From Pseudomonadota bacterium (GTDB taxonomy: Bacteria; Pseudomonadota; Alphaproteobacteria; Rhizobiales; Pleomorphomonadaceae), in NCBI GenBank assembly GCA_018262505.1, contig JAGSYV010000005.1, positions 35,292 through 99,291 of the forward strand: a stretch of 64,000 bases of DNA, in the 5' to 3' direction. How positions within the stretch are numbered: position 1 is the stretch's first letter; every line of letters begins with the position of its first letter. The notes under the pieces are model-generated. The model was not told the DNA's origin, did no database searches, and saw only the letters and a program-made list of their open reading frames with translations. Position numbers and translations under genes: made by a program. Positions 21,314 to 29,488 of this stretch are shown here, piece by piece.

Positions 21314-21402
21314 AACGTGCTTTTCTCCCAGAAAATTCGGACTCGAACCGCCGGTCTCGCCGTTGCCGGCTCCAGTCTCAGACGGCAACAAGGACGAATG
21401 AA

Positions 21403-22137
21403 ATGCTCGCGACACCGAATACGCCATGCCAGCAATCGTCCATACGCACCACTTGGCATTTCCCGACCGATCTCAAGGTTCTCGCCGCCGACTACGACGG
21501 CACCCTTGCCGATCGGGGTCGGATGAGCGCGGACACCGTGGCGGCACTGCGATCCCTGCGCGCCGGCGGCTTCCGGCTGATCCTGGTATCTGGCCGGCGG
21601 CTCGACAACATCCGTCAGGTCTGTGGCGAACTCGATCTGTTCGACGCGGTTATCCTGGAGAACGGAGCCGTATCCTTCTGCCCGGCAACTGGAACCGAAC
21701 AGCTGATCGCGCCAGCCGTCGACGAACGCTTCCTGGCCGACCTGGCGCGGGAGCTGCCCGGCGAGCCATTGTTTGTCGGGCGCTCGATGGTGGCCACCGC
21801 CGCCGGCAATGCGGGCTGCGTGGAAGTGTTGATCGCGCTCGGCGGCTATGATCTTGAAGTTGTCGGCTGCGGTCGCCGGATATTGGTCTTGCCGAAGGGC
21901 ATCAACAAAAGGAGCGGTCTTTCCCACGCTCTCGCCAGTCTCGGACTGCATCGAGATCAGGTGATCGCGGTCGGGGACGAGGAAAACGACATGGAACTCT
22001 TCAAAGGCTGTGCTCTGACGGCGGCGGTTGGCAACGCCGCGCCAGAACTGAAGGCGACCGCCAATCTGGTGCTGCCGGGCGAATCCGGACAAAGCGTGCA
22101 GTGCCTTGTCGACATGCTGCTCACGACCATCCCTTGA
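21403..22137 (+). CDS. HAD-IIB (Cof-like) hydrolase
   Basis: [54 protein letters not shown]. Confidence 0.88.
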   Translation: MLATPNTPCQQSSIRTTWHFPTDLKVLAADYDGTLADRGRMSADTVAALRSLRAGGFRLILVSGRRLDNIRQVCGELDLFDAVILENGAVSFCPATGTEQLIAPAVDERFLADLARELPGEPLFVGRSMVATAAGNAGCVEVLIALGGYDLEVVGCGRRILVLPKGINKRSGLSHALASLGLHRDQVIAVGDEENDMELFKGCALTAAVGNAAPELKATANLVLPGESGQSVQCLVDMLLTTIP

Positions 22138-22309
22138 GGTGACGACCTCATGGTTTTCATTGCCGATCATCAGCCACCCAAAACCGGCAGGCGGATACAG
22201 CGGATGGTTCGGCCATAGCCGTCGGTCAGAAAAGCGCTCATGATCGCTGCTGGTACGCCTTGAACTTGCCTTGAGGCTGGCCGGTTGCCGTCGGAAAATC
22301 GCCTGCACC

Positions 22310-24097
22310 TCAGCGCAGAACCCGCAGTTCCTCCTTGAGACTTTCGATATCCGGAATGACGAAGGTGCGCGGTGTCGGCCGCTGGACATCGCCCGTCCGG
22401 ATAAGCTCTGCCAGAACCGTCGAGACCGATTGGCGCGCGGCTCCGATGGCCATGGCAAGATCATCGCCATGCGGCGCGGCATCAATGACAACCCCCGCCG
22501 AGGTCTGGCGACCATCGTGCTCGGCCATCTCGCAGAGATATCTGATCAAGCGGTAGCGCACGCTACGGAAGGCCATTTCGCCGACCATGGTCAGCGACCG
22601 GTTCAGCATCTTCTCGACGGCCGGCAGAATGCACATGCCGAACTCGGGATGGTCGCGGGTCAGGCGCCGGAACAGGGCGCGTGGGACCACGGCCGCCTCG
22701 CCCTCCTTGCGCACCTCGACCACCATCTCCGGCTGGAGCGGTACCGCGTCGCCCGGACCAAGCGTGAACAGCGTCAGTTCCTTGCCCTCGTGCGAGGCGA
22801 AACACCGATAGCGGCCTGAGGCGACGATCAGGATGGCTTCGCCGATATCGTCCATCAGATTGGCGCCGTAGACGAGTTGGCCGACCTTCATCTTACGCAG
22901 CTTCGGGCCGCCTTCGGTTTGCAGCGTCTCGAGGACCACATGCGGAAGCGCATCCTTGCCAACCGGTTCGCCAAGCGCCGGCCGCACGGGCTCGCGTTCG
23001 ATCGTTCTGCTCGGCTCGGCGCCGCCCTGGGCTTTGCGCGGCATCTGCATGCGGGCAAAGAAGGTCGATCCCTGAGCGGATTGCACCACGCACTCATCGG
23101 CTGAAGCTTGCCGCGTCACGCTGGCATGCTGCACCGAGAAGAGTTGCCGGAAATGCATGACGCCGATTGCCGACCAGCTGAGGCCGATCAACTCGATCGC
23201 CGCGCGGTTGGCGCCAACCAGACGATCGCTGTCGAAGGCCAGCAGACCCTCGTTGGGACTGCCGAGCAGACGCGGATTTGAATGCAGATGCATCTGTTCG
23301 AAGCGTCCATATCGCCGTTCGAACACTCGCCGCTCGATTTCGTTGGCGGCCCGCTTCAAGAGAGGCAGCGAGTAATCGTGCGCGACCGTGACCGACGTCG
23401 ACAGATCGATAATGCCGGCCAGGGCGCCGCACGGGTCGATGATCGGCACCGCGGAACAACTGATATCCGTATTGCCATTGCAAAAGTGCTCGGCCCCGAT
23501 GACCGATAGGGCGAAGCGCTCGGATACGGCCGTGCCGATGGCATTGGTCCCCATCGCCTGCTCGGACCAGTCGCCGCCCGCGCACAGGCCGAGCCGCTCC
23601 GCTTCATCGCTGAACGTGTTGTCGCCCAGACGGACCAGCACCACGCCGTTGGGGTCGGTCAGCACCACCACGCCACCGAGCGGCTGCGTTTCGCGACAGA
23701 GCGTGACGATTTCACCCCAGGCGGAAACCAACAGTTCCTCGTTACGCTCTCTCAGCTCCTTGAGAGCGGTTTCGGTGAGCCGCGTCTCGCTCCGTCGAGG
23801 CTTGCCGTTGACCAGGCCGTGCATGCTGCTGCGCTCCCAGGAACGCAGGATCGGCAGCGATACACCCGCGGGCACAATGCCATCGGACATGAATTTCGAG
23901 CGGACAGCCAGCAACCCATCCTGATCGGGAATGGGGCCAGGACGAATGCCGCGCTCATGTCGTCCAGATGTACTTCTGCAAGTTCCGCAGGCGGCCGGTC
24001 CCCCCGTCGGAATCGCACATGTATCGGCTTCGAGCCGTTGAGGCAGGACCATGTCAGCACCCTCCAGGGGCATCCAGCGCTGAAGTATCAAAGACAT
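22310..24097 (-). CDS. AcoR-like GAF/PAS sensor fused to Crp/Fnr-type cNMP-like domain and HTH
   Basis: GAF motifs WSEQAMGTNAIGTAVSERFALSVIGAEHF, CSAVPIIDPCGALAGIIDLS; C-terminal DDLAMAIGAARQSVSTVLAELIRTGDVQRP Crp HTH; no AAA+ or Fis HTH. Confidence 0.85.
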   Translation of the reverse strand: MSLILQRWMPLEGADMVLPQRLEADTCAIPTGGPAACGTCRSTSGRHERGIRPGPIPDQDGLLAVRSKFMSDGIVPAGVSLPILRSWERSSMHGLVNGKPRRSETRLTETALKELRERNEELLVSAWGEIVTLCRETQPLGGVVVLTDPNGVVLVRLGDNTFSDEAERLGLCAGGDWSEQAMGTNAIGTAVSERFALSVIGAEHFCNGNTDISCSAVPIIDPCGALAGIIDLSTSVTVAHDYSLPLLKRAANEIERRVFERRYGRFEQMHLHSNPRLLGSPNEGLLAFDSDRLVGANRAAIELIGLSWSAIGVMHFRQLFSVQHASVTRQASADECVVQSAQGSTFFARMQMPRKAQGGAEPSRTIEREPVRPALGEPVGKDALPHVVLETLQTEGGPKLRKMKVGQLVYGANLMDDIGEAILIVASGRYRCFASHEGKELTLFTLGPGDAVPLQPEMVVEVRKEGEAAVVPRALFRRLTRDHPEFGMCILPAVEKMLNRSLTMVGEMAFRSVRYRLIRYLCEMAEHDGRQTSAGVVIDAAPHGDDLAMAIGAARQSVSTVLAELIRTGDVQRPTPRTFVIPDIESLKEELRVLR

Positions 24098-24288
24098 CGC
24101 TCACATTTTTCTCGCGATGAGACCACCTCAGACAAGCCTCCCGGCAGCGAGGCCGGACTTCTGGTAAAAGTGGGCTTTCCTATCGTGGAATTCGATCATA
24201 AGCCCCACCGAACTAAATCGTTATGATCCTTCAGTCGATATAACATCATTCTATATAGCGATGTTATTTTTCTTTTTGTTTCAGCCAT

Positions 24289-25599
24289 TTACCCCTCCCC
24301 CTGGACCACCGTTACCCTGCGCTTGCGGCAAAGAGGAAAAGACGGACCAGATGCTAACCCGATAGCAACACTCATTTTTACCGATTGCAGCAGCGGGCCG
24401 GCAATTGGATGATGAAGAAGCGCGTATCGAACATCCTCGATCGTTCGTGGGTCGGCCGTCAGGATATCGACGGTAAGGCCTGCATTGCGGCCGGATCTCA
24501 GCTGGATCGAGAAATCGATCACCCCCGGAACCGCGAAGACAATGTCATCGACAATCTCCGCCGATAAGCTCCGTCCTTCTCCGACCGCAATTGGCTCGCC
24601 GATCCTCCCACCGAGCCGAAGCCGCCTGAGGATTGACCCGCAGTGACAGCGCGTTTCGACGATGCATCCGCTGTCGCCGGTGCGATAGCGAATGAGCGGC
24701 AGGCCACGGCGGCGCAAGGTACTGACGACAACCTCGCCCTCATGGCCGGCCGGCAGTACCCGACCGGTGTTCGCCTCGATAACCTCGAGATAGAGATCGC
24801 CTTCCCGGATATGCAAACCATCGTGTGCCTCGCAGGCGAGCGCACCGCCATATCCTGTTTCGGTCATGCCCCAATGTTCGAACACCTCGGTGCCCCAGAC
24901 AACCGCGAGCGCCGCCTTGAAGCTTGGCGAAACGCTGTCGGCACTGACCAGTGCCGTTTCGATGCGGAGCGATGGCCCACCATCGGCCGCCATGAGCCGC
25001 GCGACGGCCCCCAGCGTCACCGGCATGCCGGCAATCGCCACCGGTTGCAGTTCGCGCAAGGCGCCGACCAGGGTTTCCAGCGTGCCGTCGACAGGCAGCG
25101 CCACGGGAAGAGCCCCGAGTCTTGCCAGTCCGCGCATCAGGAGATCACCGACGCTGTCTGGCCGTTGGGCGGGAAAAGCCACCGCCACGCAGCTCCCCGG
25201 GCGAACGATGGTCGCCATGCCGTGCTCGAAATAGGCGACGATCGCCTCGATATCCGCCTCGGTGAAGAACAGGCGCTTCTGCCGACCTGAAGTGCCCGAC
25301 GTCGGAATGGTGACGAGACGCACCGCGTCGCGCATCGGCAAGGCGATCAGCGACGGATCATTGCGCACGAGGTCGGCCGGCGTCGTCAGGGGGAAACGGG
25401 CGATATCGCCGAGATCCTGGAGATCGCCCCGTTCCGGCCAATCGCTTCGCTGCCGGTAGAAGGGGCTTTGGGACCGCGCGTAGGCAATCGTCTCGTTCAG
25501 GCAACGAAGCTGATAGGCCTCGATATCGTCGCGGGTTGGCAGGCGATCGAGGCCGATCGTCCGCCCCACCCAAGCATCCAGCGTTCCGAACCCATTCAT
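24289..25599 (-). CDS. AMP-dependent CoA ligase, phenylacetate-CoA ligase-like (DVU_1553-like family)
   Basis: TIPTSGTSGRQKRLFFTEAD, EHWGMTETGYGGALAC, LIRYRTGDSG; start MNGFGTLDAW overlaps upstream gene by 4 bp. Confidence 0.85.
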   Translation of the reverse strand: MNGFGTLDAWVGRTIGLDRLPTRDDIEAYQLRCLNETIAYARSQSPFYRQRSDWPERGDLQDLGDIARFPLTTPADLVRNDPSLIALPMRDAVRLVTIPTSGTSGRQKRLFFTEADIEAIVAYFEHGMATIVRPGSCVAVAFPAQRPDSVGDLLMRGLARLGALPVALPVDGTLETLVGALRELQPVAIAGMPVTLGAVARLMAADGGPSLRIETALVSADSVSPSFKAALAVVWGTEVFEHWGMTETGYGGALACEAHDGLHIREGDLYLEVIEANTGRVLPAGHEGEVVVSTLRRRGLPLIRYRTGDSGCIVETRCHCGSILRRLRLGGRIGEPIAVGEGRSLSAEIVDDIVFAVPGVIDFSIQLRSGRNAGLTVDILTADPRTIEDVRYALLHHPIAGPLLQSVKMSVAIGLASGPSFPLCRKRRVTVVQGEG

Positions 25600-26993
25600 G
25601 TCGACGGCTCGCGGTAAAGCGACCGCCCCTGGAGATCGGTCAGATTGTAGGCGCAGAACGGGATAACGCGACCGTCGGACTTTGCCACATGGATATGGCA
25701 CTGGCGCAGGCGATCGAGGTCGAGCGTCCAGGCGTCCTGGAAGGCCATGCCGGACAGCGACAGGCGCTGGCTCTGCTGCTCCAGAAACGCATCGAAAGCC
25801 TCAAGACCGGCAGCCGGCATTTCCTCTTGGGGCGCCTTCGTCCATTGGCCCGCGACATAACGCTGGGCGCGGGCCACGGCCGGTGAGCGCCACGTCGTGG
25901 CTTCGCAGCATCCCGCCTCGCCGGTTGTGTTCCCTGTTTGGGAACCACAACAGCCGGTCCCCGGCTCCGGATCGGAGCGAAAGCGACCGGAACGGTCGAC
26001 AGCAAAGCGGCCACTGAAAGAACAGAAGGGATTCTCCGCCGAACCGGGACGGAAATCCTCGAGCCCAATGGCGCCGCCGGCATGCTCGATCAGCGCCTCC
26101 ATCACCTCCGGCAGGGTTATGCGGTCCTCGTCGCTGGGAGCCCGAGGATTGCGCCCGAAATACGAGACCGGCTGAAAATGGACGGCCCGCACCGTCGGCA
26201 TCTGTTGCTTGGCGAAATCGACGATGGCGCCGATCTCACCCGTGTTGACGCCGGGGACCAACGTCGGCACCAGCACCACGCCGACACCGGCCGCCCGCGC
26301 GCTCGCGATGGCGAGGCGCTTTGCCGCCAACAGGTCCCGGCCGCGCAACTGCCGATAAACGGCATCGCTGACACCGTCGAACTGCAGGAAGACGCAGTCG
26401 AGACCGGCATCGGCCAGGGCGGCAAGATAGTCGGGCTCGCGACCAATCCTGAGGCCATTGGTGTTGAGTTGGACAAAATCGAACCCCTTGGCCCGCACCA
26501 GGGCGACGACCGCGGGGAGATCATCGCGCACCGTGGGTTCACCGCCCGACAGCTGGATATGCACCTGCCCGCTGCCCGACCTCAGCTCGTCGAGGGCAAT
26601 GCCGATTTCGTCGATCGGCATGTCCACTCCATGCCGACCGGCCGAGGCGAAGCAAACCGGGCAGACAAGGTCACACCGCGACGTCACCTCGATCAGCACG
26701 CAGCATCCTTGCTGACGATGATCGGCGCAAAGCCCGCAATCCCTCGGACAGCCCTCGGCGATGTCGGTTTTGACACTGACCGGCAGAGCGGTGGCGCGAG
26801 GACTGCGGGACCAGACATCGTAACTGCGAAGCCCCCGCCATACCGGCGTAACGACGCGACCGTGCGCGGGACAGGTCTTGTCGAGGTAAACCGTGTCGCC
26901 AACGGCAAAACGCTCGGCCGGAATGGTGTCGAGGCACTCCGGGCAGACGCTACGGGTGCGTCCAAGGGACAGGCGAACGGGACCGGTCATCAT
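25596..26993 (-). CDS. Radical SAM protein (TrsS-like)
   Basis: EVTSRCDLVCPVCFASAG CX3CX2C motif; N-terminal CPECLD...CPAHG zinc-ribbon-like; HIQLSGGEPTVRDDL. Confidence 0.88.
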   Translation of the reverse strand: MMTGPVRLSLGRTRSVCPECLDTIPAERFAVGDTVYLDKTCPAHGRVVTPVWRGLRSYDVWSRSPRATALPVSVKTDIAEGCPRDCGLCADHRQQGCCVLIEVTSRCDLVCPVCFASAGRHGVDMPIDEIGIALDELRSGSGQVHIQLSGGEPTVRDDLPAVVALVRAKGFDFVQLNTNGLRIGREPDYLAALADAGLDCVFLQFDGVSDAVYRQLRGRDLLAAKRLAIASARAAGVGVVLVPTLVPGVNTGEIGAIVDFAKQQMPTVRAVHFQPVSYFGRNPRAPSDEDRITLPEVMEALIEHAGGAIGLEDFRPGSAENPFCSFSGRFAVDRSGRFRSDPEPGTGCCGSQTGNTTGEAGCCEATTWRSPAVARAQRYVAGQWTKAPQEEMPAAGLEAFDAFLEQQSQRLSLSGMAFQDAWTLDLDRLRQCHIHVAKSDGRVIPFCAYNLTDLQGRSLYREPST

Positions 26994-28150
26994 CAGCTCC
27001 CCACCAGCACCGAGGAACCGCCGACGATCATGGGGCCGAGCGGTCCGGTCACGGCCTCGACGGCATCAAGCACGGCTTCGACGGCGGCGCGGCGACGTCG
27101 CGCACCGGCCAATGCGGCGGGATTCGCAGCAAACGCGGCAAGGGCCGGCGCGAAGCGGTCTTCAAGGCTGACGCGCCGCTCCCCCTTGATCAGCTTGTCG
27201 GCGAGAAACACCAGGTGCCGTTCGTCGATCGGCTGTTCCGGCTCGAAAGCCATTTCCATGTGGGCCGCGACGATTTTGGCGACATCGGCAAAGCCGAACG
27301 CGGCAACATGCCGGGCACCCGCCAAAGCGTGATCGGGCTCGCCTTTGGCAATATCGTGAAGCAGCGCTCCGGCCCGGACGGCATCGGCGTTCATCGGCAC
27401 CCCCTTGGCAATCAGACGATCGGCGATCTCGACAGCCAGCCGAGCGACAGCGGCACAATGGCGACGAGTCGGCTCCGGCGTACCCATCGCCTCTTGCATC
27501 GCCTCGCACTCCGCTTCGTCGGGATGGTGGCGATGCGGCAATAGCGCGGCAAGGCGGCGGTAGTCGTCGGAATAGTCCATGTCACGCAATATGCCGCTGT
27601 CAATGACGGGAATGGACCGGGCGTGCTGTTGGTGTCGCTCCAGAATGTCGCGTAGCGTCACTTCCGAAGGCGCCGCGAGGATTTCGGCGAAGAGTTGCCG
27701 GCGAATGAAAGGCGGATGACCTGACTGGCCGCGAAAGGTCGGGCGAAGGATCAAGGCCTCCCCTTCCCTCGCGCCTCTGGCAATCCGGGCCAAAGTCCCG
27801 GCCCTGACGAGCGGCACGTCGACCGGCAGGATCATCACGCCTTCGACCATGTCGGGCAACGCCGCAATCCCGGCCTTGACGCTCGACATCATGCCTTCGG
27901 CGAAGGCTGCGTTGACCACCGCCACCGCGCCGTGGGCCTCGACGGCCGGAACCATCCGCGCCGCCTCGTTGCCGACGACGATGTAAGTCTGTCCGATGGC
28001 GGCCTCGGCGATGGCAGCGATCACGTGCCCCAGCACCGTGTCATTGCCAAAGGGCAAGAGCGGCTTGAACGCGCCCATGCGCGACGACCAACCGGCCGCC
28101 AGCACCACCACGGCAATGCTCGGCAGCGGCGCCCCCACCGGATCACTCAC
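26993..28150 (-). CDS. MobA/MocA-like NTP transferase fused to HD domain (DVU_1551-like)
   Basis: GTG start VSDPVGAPLPSIAVVVLAAGWSSRMGAFKPLLPFG; C-terminal RAGALLHDIAKGEPDHALAGARH HD motif. Confidence 0.87.
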   Translation of the reverse strand: MSDPVGAPLPSIAVVVLAAGWSSRMGAFKPLLPFGNDTVLGHVIAAIAEAAIGQTYIVVGNEAARMVPAVEAHGAVAVVNAAFAEGMMSSVKAGIAALPDMVEGVMILPVDVPLVRAGTLARIARGAREGEALILRPTFRGQSGHPPFIRRQLFAEILAAPSEVTLRDILERHQQHARSIPVIDSGILRDMDYSDDYRRLAALLPHRHHPDEAECEAMQEAMGTPEPTRRHCAAVARLAVEIADRLIAKGVPMNADAVRAGALLHDIAKGEPDHALAGARHVAAFGFADVAKIVAAHMEMAFEPEQPIDERHLVFLADKLIKGERRVSLEDRFAPALAAFAANPAALAGARRRRAAVEAVLDAVEAVTGPLGPMIVGGSSVLVGS

Positions 28151-28602
28151 GGCTTTTCCTCCGGCGGGAAAGCCGTGATATCGACGCCGTGATCGGCAAG
28201 CGTTTCCTTGATCTTGCCCCAAGCGGCGATGACCAGCGCCGGGCAACGCTCCCGCTTCAGGGACGCGTCGAACTTCATGATGTCGGAACAGTTGATGCCG
28301 CCATACTGACCGGTCGCGGCGGCGGTGAACCAGCCGGCAAAGTCGTCGAGCATGGCCCCCAGCTCAGGATGCTCGCGTTCGCCATCACCGCCCCGCCCGG
28401 CATAATAGCCAATGACGCAGCAGCCGGCCGATAGGGCTCCGCAATTGAACCCTTGCCCCATACCGAGGGCCAGCCCGGACATGGCCCGGACAAGACCCGG
28501 GTCGTCACGCCCCTGCGCCTCAAGGGCGAGCCGCATCAGGATGTGGCTGCACTTGAAATCGTCGAGCAGCAACTCGGCAACGCGGAAGGAGTCCTCGTTC
28601 AT
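28147..28602 (-). CDS. C_GCAxxG_C_C family protein (DVU_1555-like)
   Basis: GQGFNCGALSAGCCVIGYYAGRG...GGINCSDIMKFD. Confidence 0.82.
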   Translation of the reverse strand: MNEDSFRVAELLLDDFKCSHILMRLALEAQGRDDPGLVRAMSGLALGMGQGFNCGALSAGCCVIGYYAGRGGDGEREHPELGAMLDDFAGWFTAAATGQYGGINCSDIMKFDASLKRERCPALVIAAWGKIKETLADHGVDITAFPPEEKP

Positions 28603-29285
28603 GGGTTTGCCCTCCCTTTCGACGCCATCGGTTCGCCAGATCGCGCGGCGACGAGCAGTCGATAGCGCGGACGACCGGCCGTTTGCCCAGCGCAAGCGCA
28701 ATCGCCCCACAAGGCGTCGAGCGAACCGTAGTGGAAGATGAAGCGCGCGACAAAGCCGGCGAGCACGTCCGATCTGTCTTCGTCGTGAAGAATGACAAAG
28801 CCGGCGGCCAAAATGTCCTCGCAGAGGTCGTCTCGCCCGTCATCGCGCGGCCATTCGACGTCGGCGAGCAGCAAACGTCCCCCCGGCTTCAGCACCCGGG
28901 CCCATTCAACGAGCGCCGCACGACGGTCAGACATCAGCGACAGGCTGCATTCGGAGAGGACCGCGTCGAAACAGCCATCGGCAAATGGCAGGCGTGCGCC
29001 ATCGCCATGGAACAGCGCCGAGACGACCCGCGAAGCAGCGATCGCCAGCGTCCTTGGGTCTCGATCAACGCCAATGCCGACAAAGCCATGTTTCTCAAGC
29101 CAAACCAGGCTTTCACCGGCGCCACAACCGACATCCAATACCAACTCACCGAGACGCAGGCCGGACCGCTCGAACAGCGCTTTGACGATCGCCCCATCGC
29201 CTGGCCGCAACCGCTCGCCGGTGGCGCCCTCGACACAACCACTGCCAAACAGGCCCGGAAGTGGCAGTGACGATTTGTCCATCAC
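28599..29285 (-). CDS. Class I SAM methyltransferase (DVU_1556/TrsM-like)
   Basis: LVLDVGCGAGESLVWLEKHGFVGIGVDRDP; DAVLSECSLSLM; RVLKPGGRLLLADVE. Confidence 0.88.
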   Translation of the reverse strand: MMDKSSLPLPGLFGSGCVEGATGERLRPGDGAIVKALFERSGLRLGELVLDVGCGAGESLVWLEKHGFVGIGVDRDPRTLAIAASRVVSALFHGDGARLPFADGCFDAVLSECSLSLMSDRRAALVEWARVLKPGGRLLLADVEWPRDDGRDDLCEDILAAGFVILHDEDRSDVLAGFVARFIFHYGSLDALWGDCACAGQTAGRPRYRLLVAARSGEPMASKGRANP

Positions 29286-29488
29286 TTATCCTCCAGAGCC
29301 TGTTCGACCTTGAGCATCCGCCCGGAGGCGAGCTCCTCCGAGACATAGACGAAACCGCAAGATGGGCAGCATGGCAGCTCGACCGGGAAGGTCTGGCCGA
29401 GATAGCTCGCCTCGACCTTTCGCATTTCCAATGGCTTATCGCAGCGGGCGCAGACGAGATCGGGAATATCGCCGGAAGTACCGGTCAT
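29282..29488 (-). CDS. Small zinc-ribbon/redox protein (DVU_1557-like), 68 aa
   Basis: CARCDKPLEMRKVEASYLGQTFPVELPCCPSCGFVYVSEELASGRM; 4-bp overlaps with both neighbours. Confidence 0.82.
   Translation of the reverse strand: MTGTSGDIPDLVCARCDKPLEMRKVEASYLGQTFPVELPCCPSCGFVYVSEELASGRMLKVEQALEDK

Noticed and set aside
21310-22515. 401-aa minus-strand ORF
   Set aside because: Antisense to the HAD-IIB gene; no domain recognised.
25596-26993. Selenocysteine (in-frame UGA) in the TrsS-like radical SAM protein
   Set aside because: The frame is fully open for 465 aa with cysteines (CCGS, AGCC); no UGA readthrough or SECIS needed.
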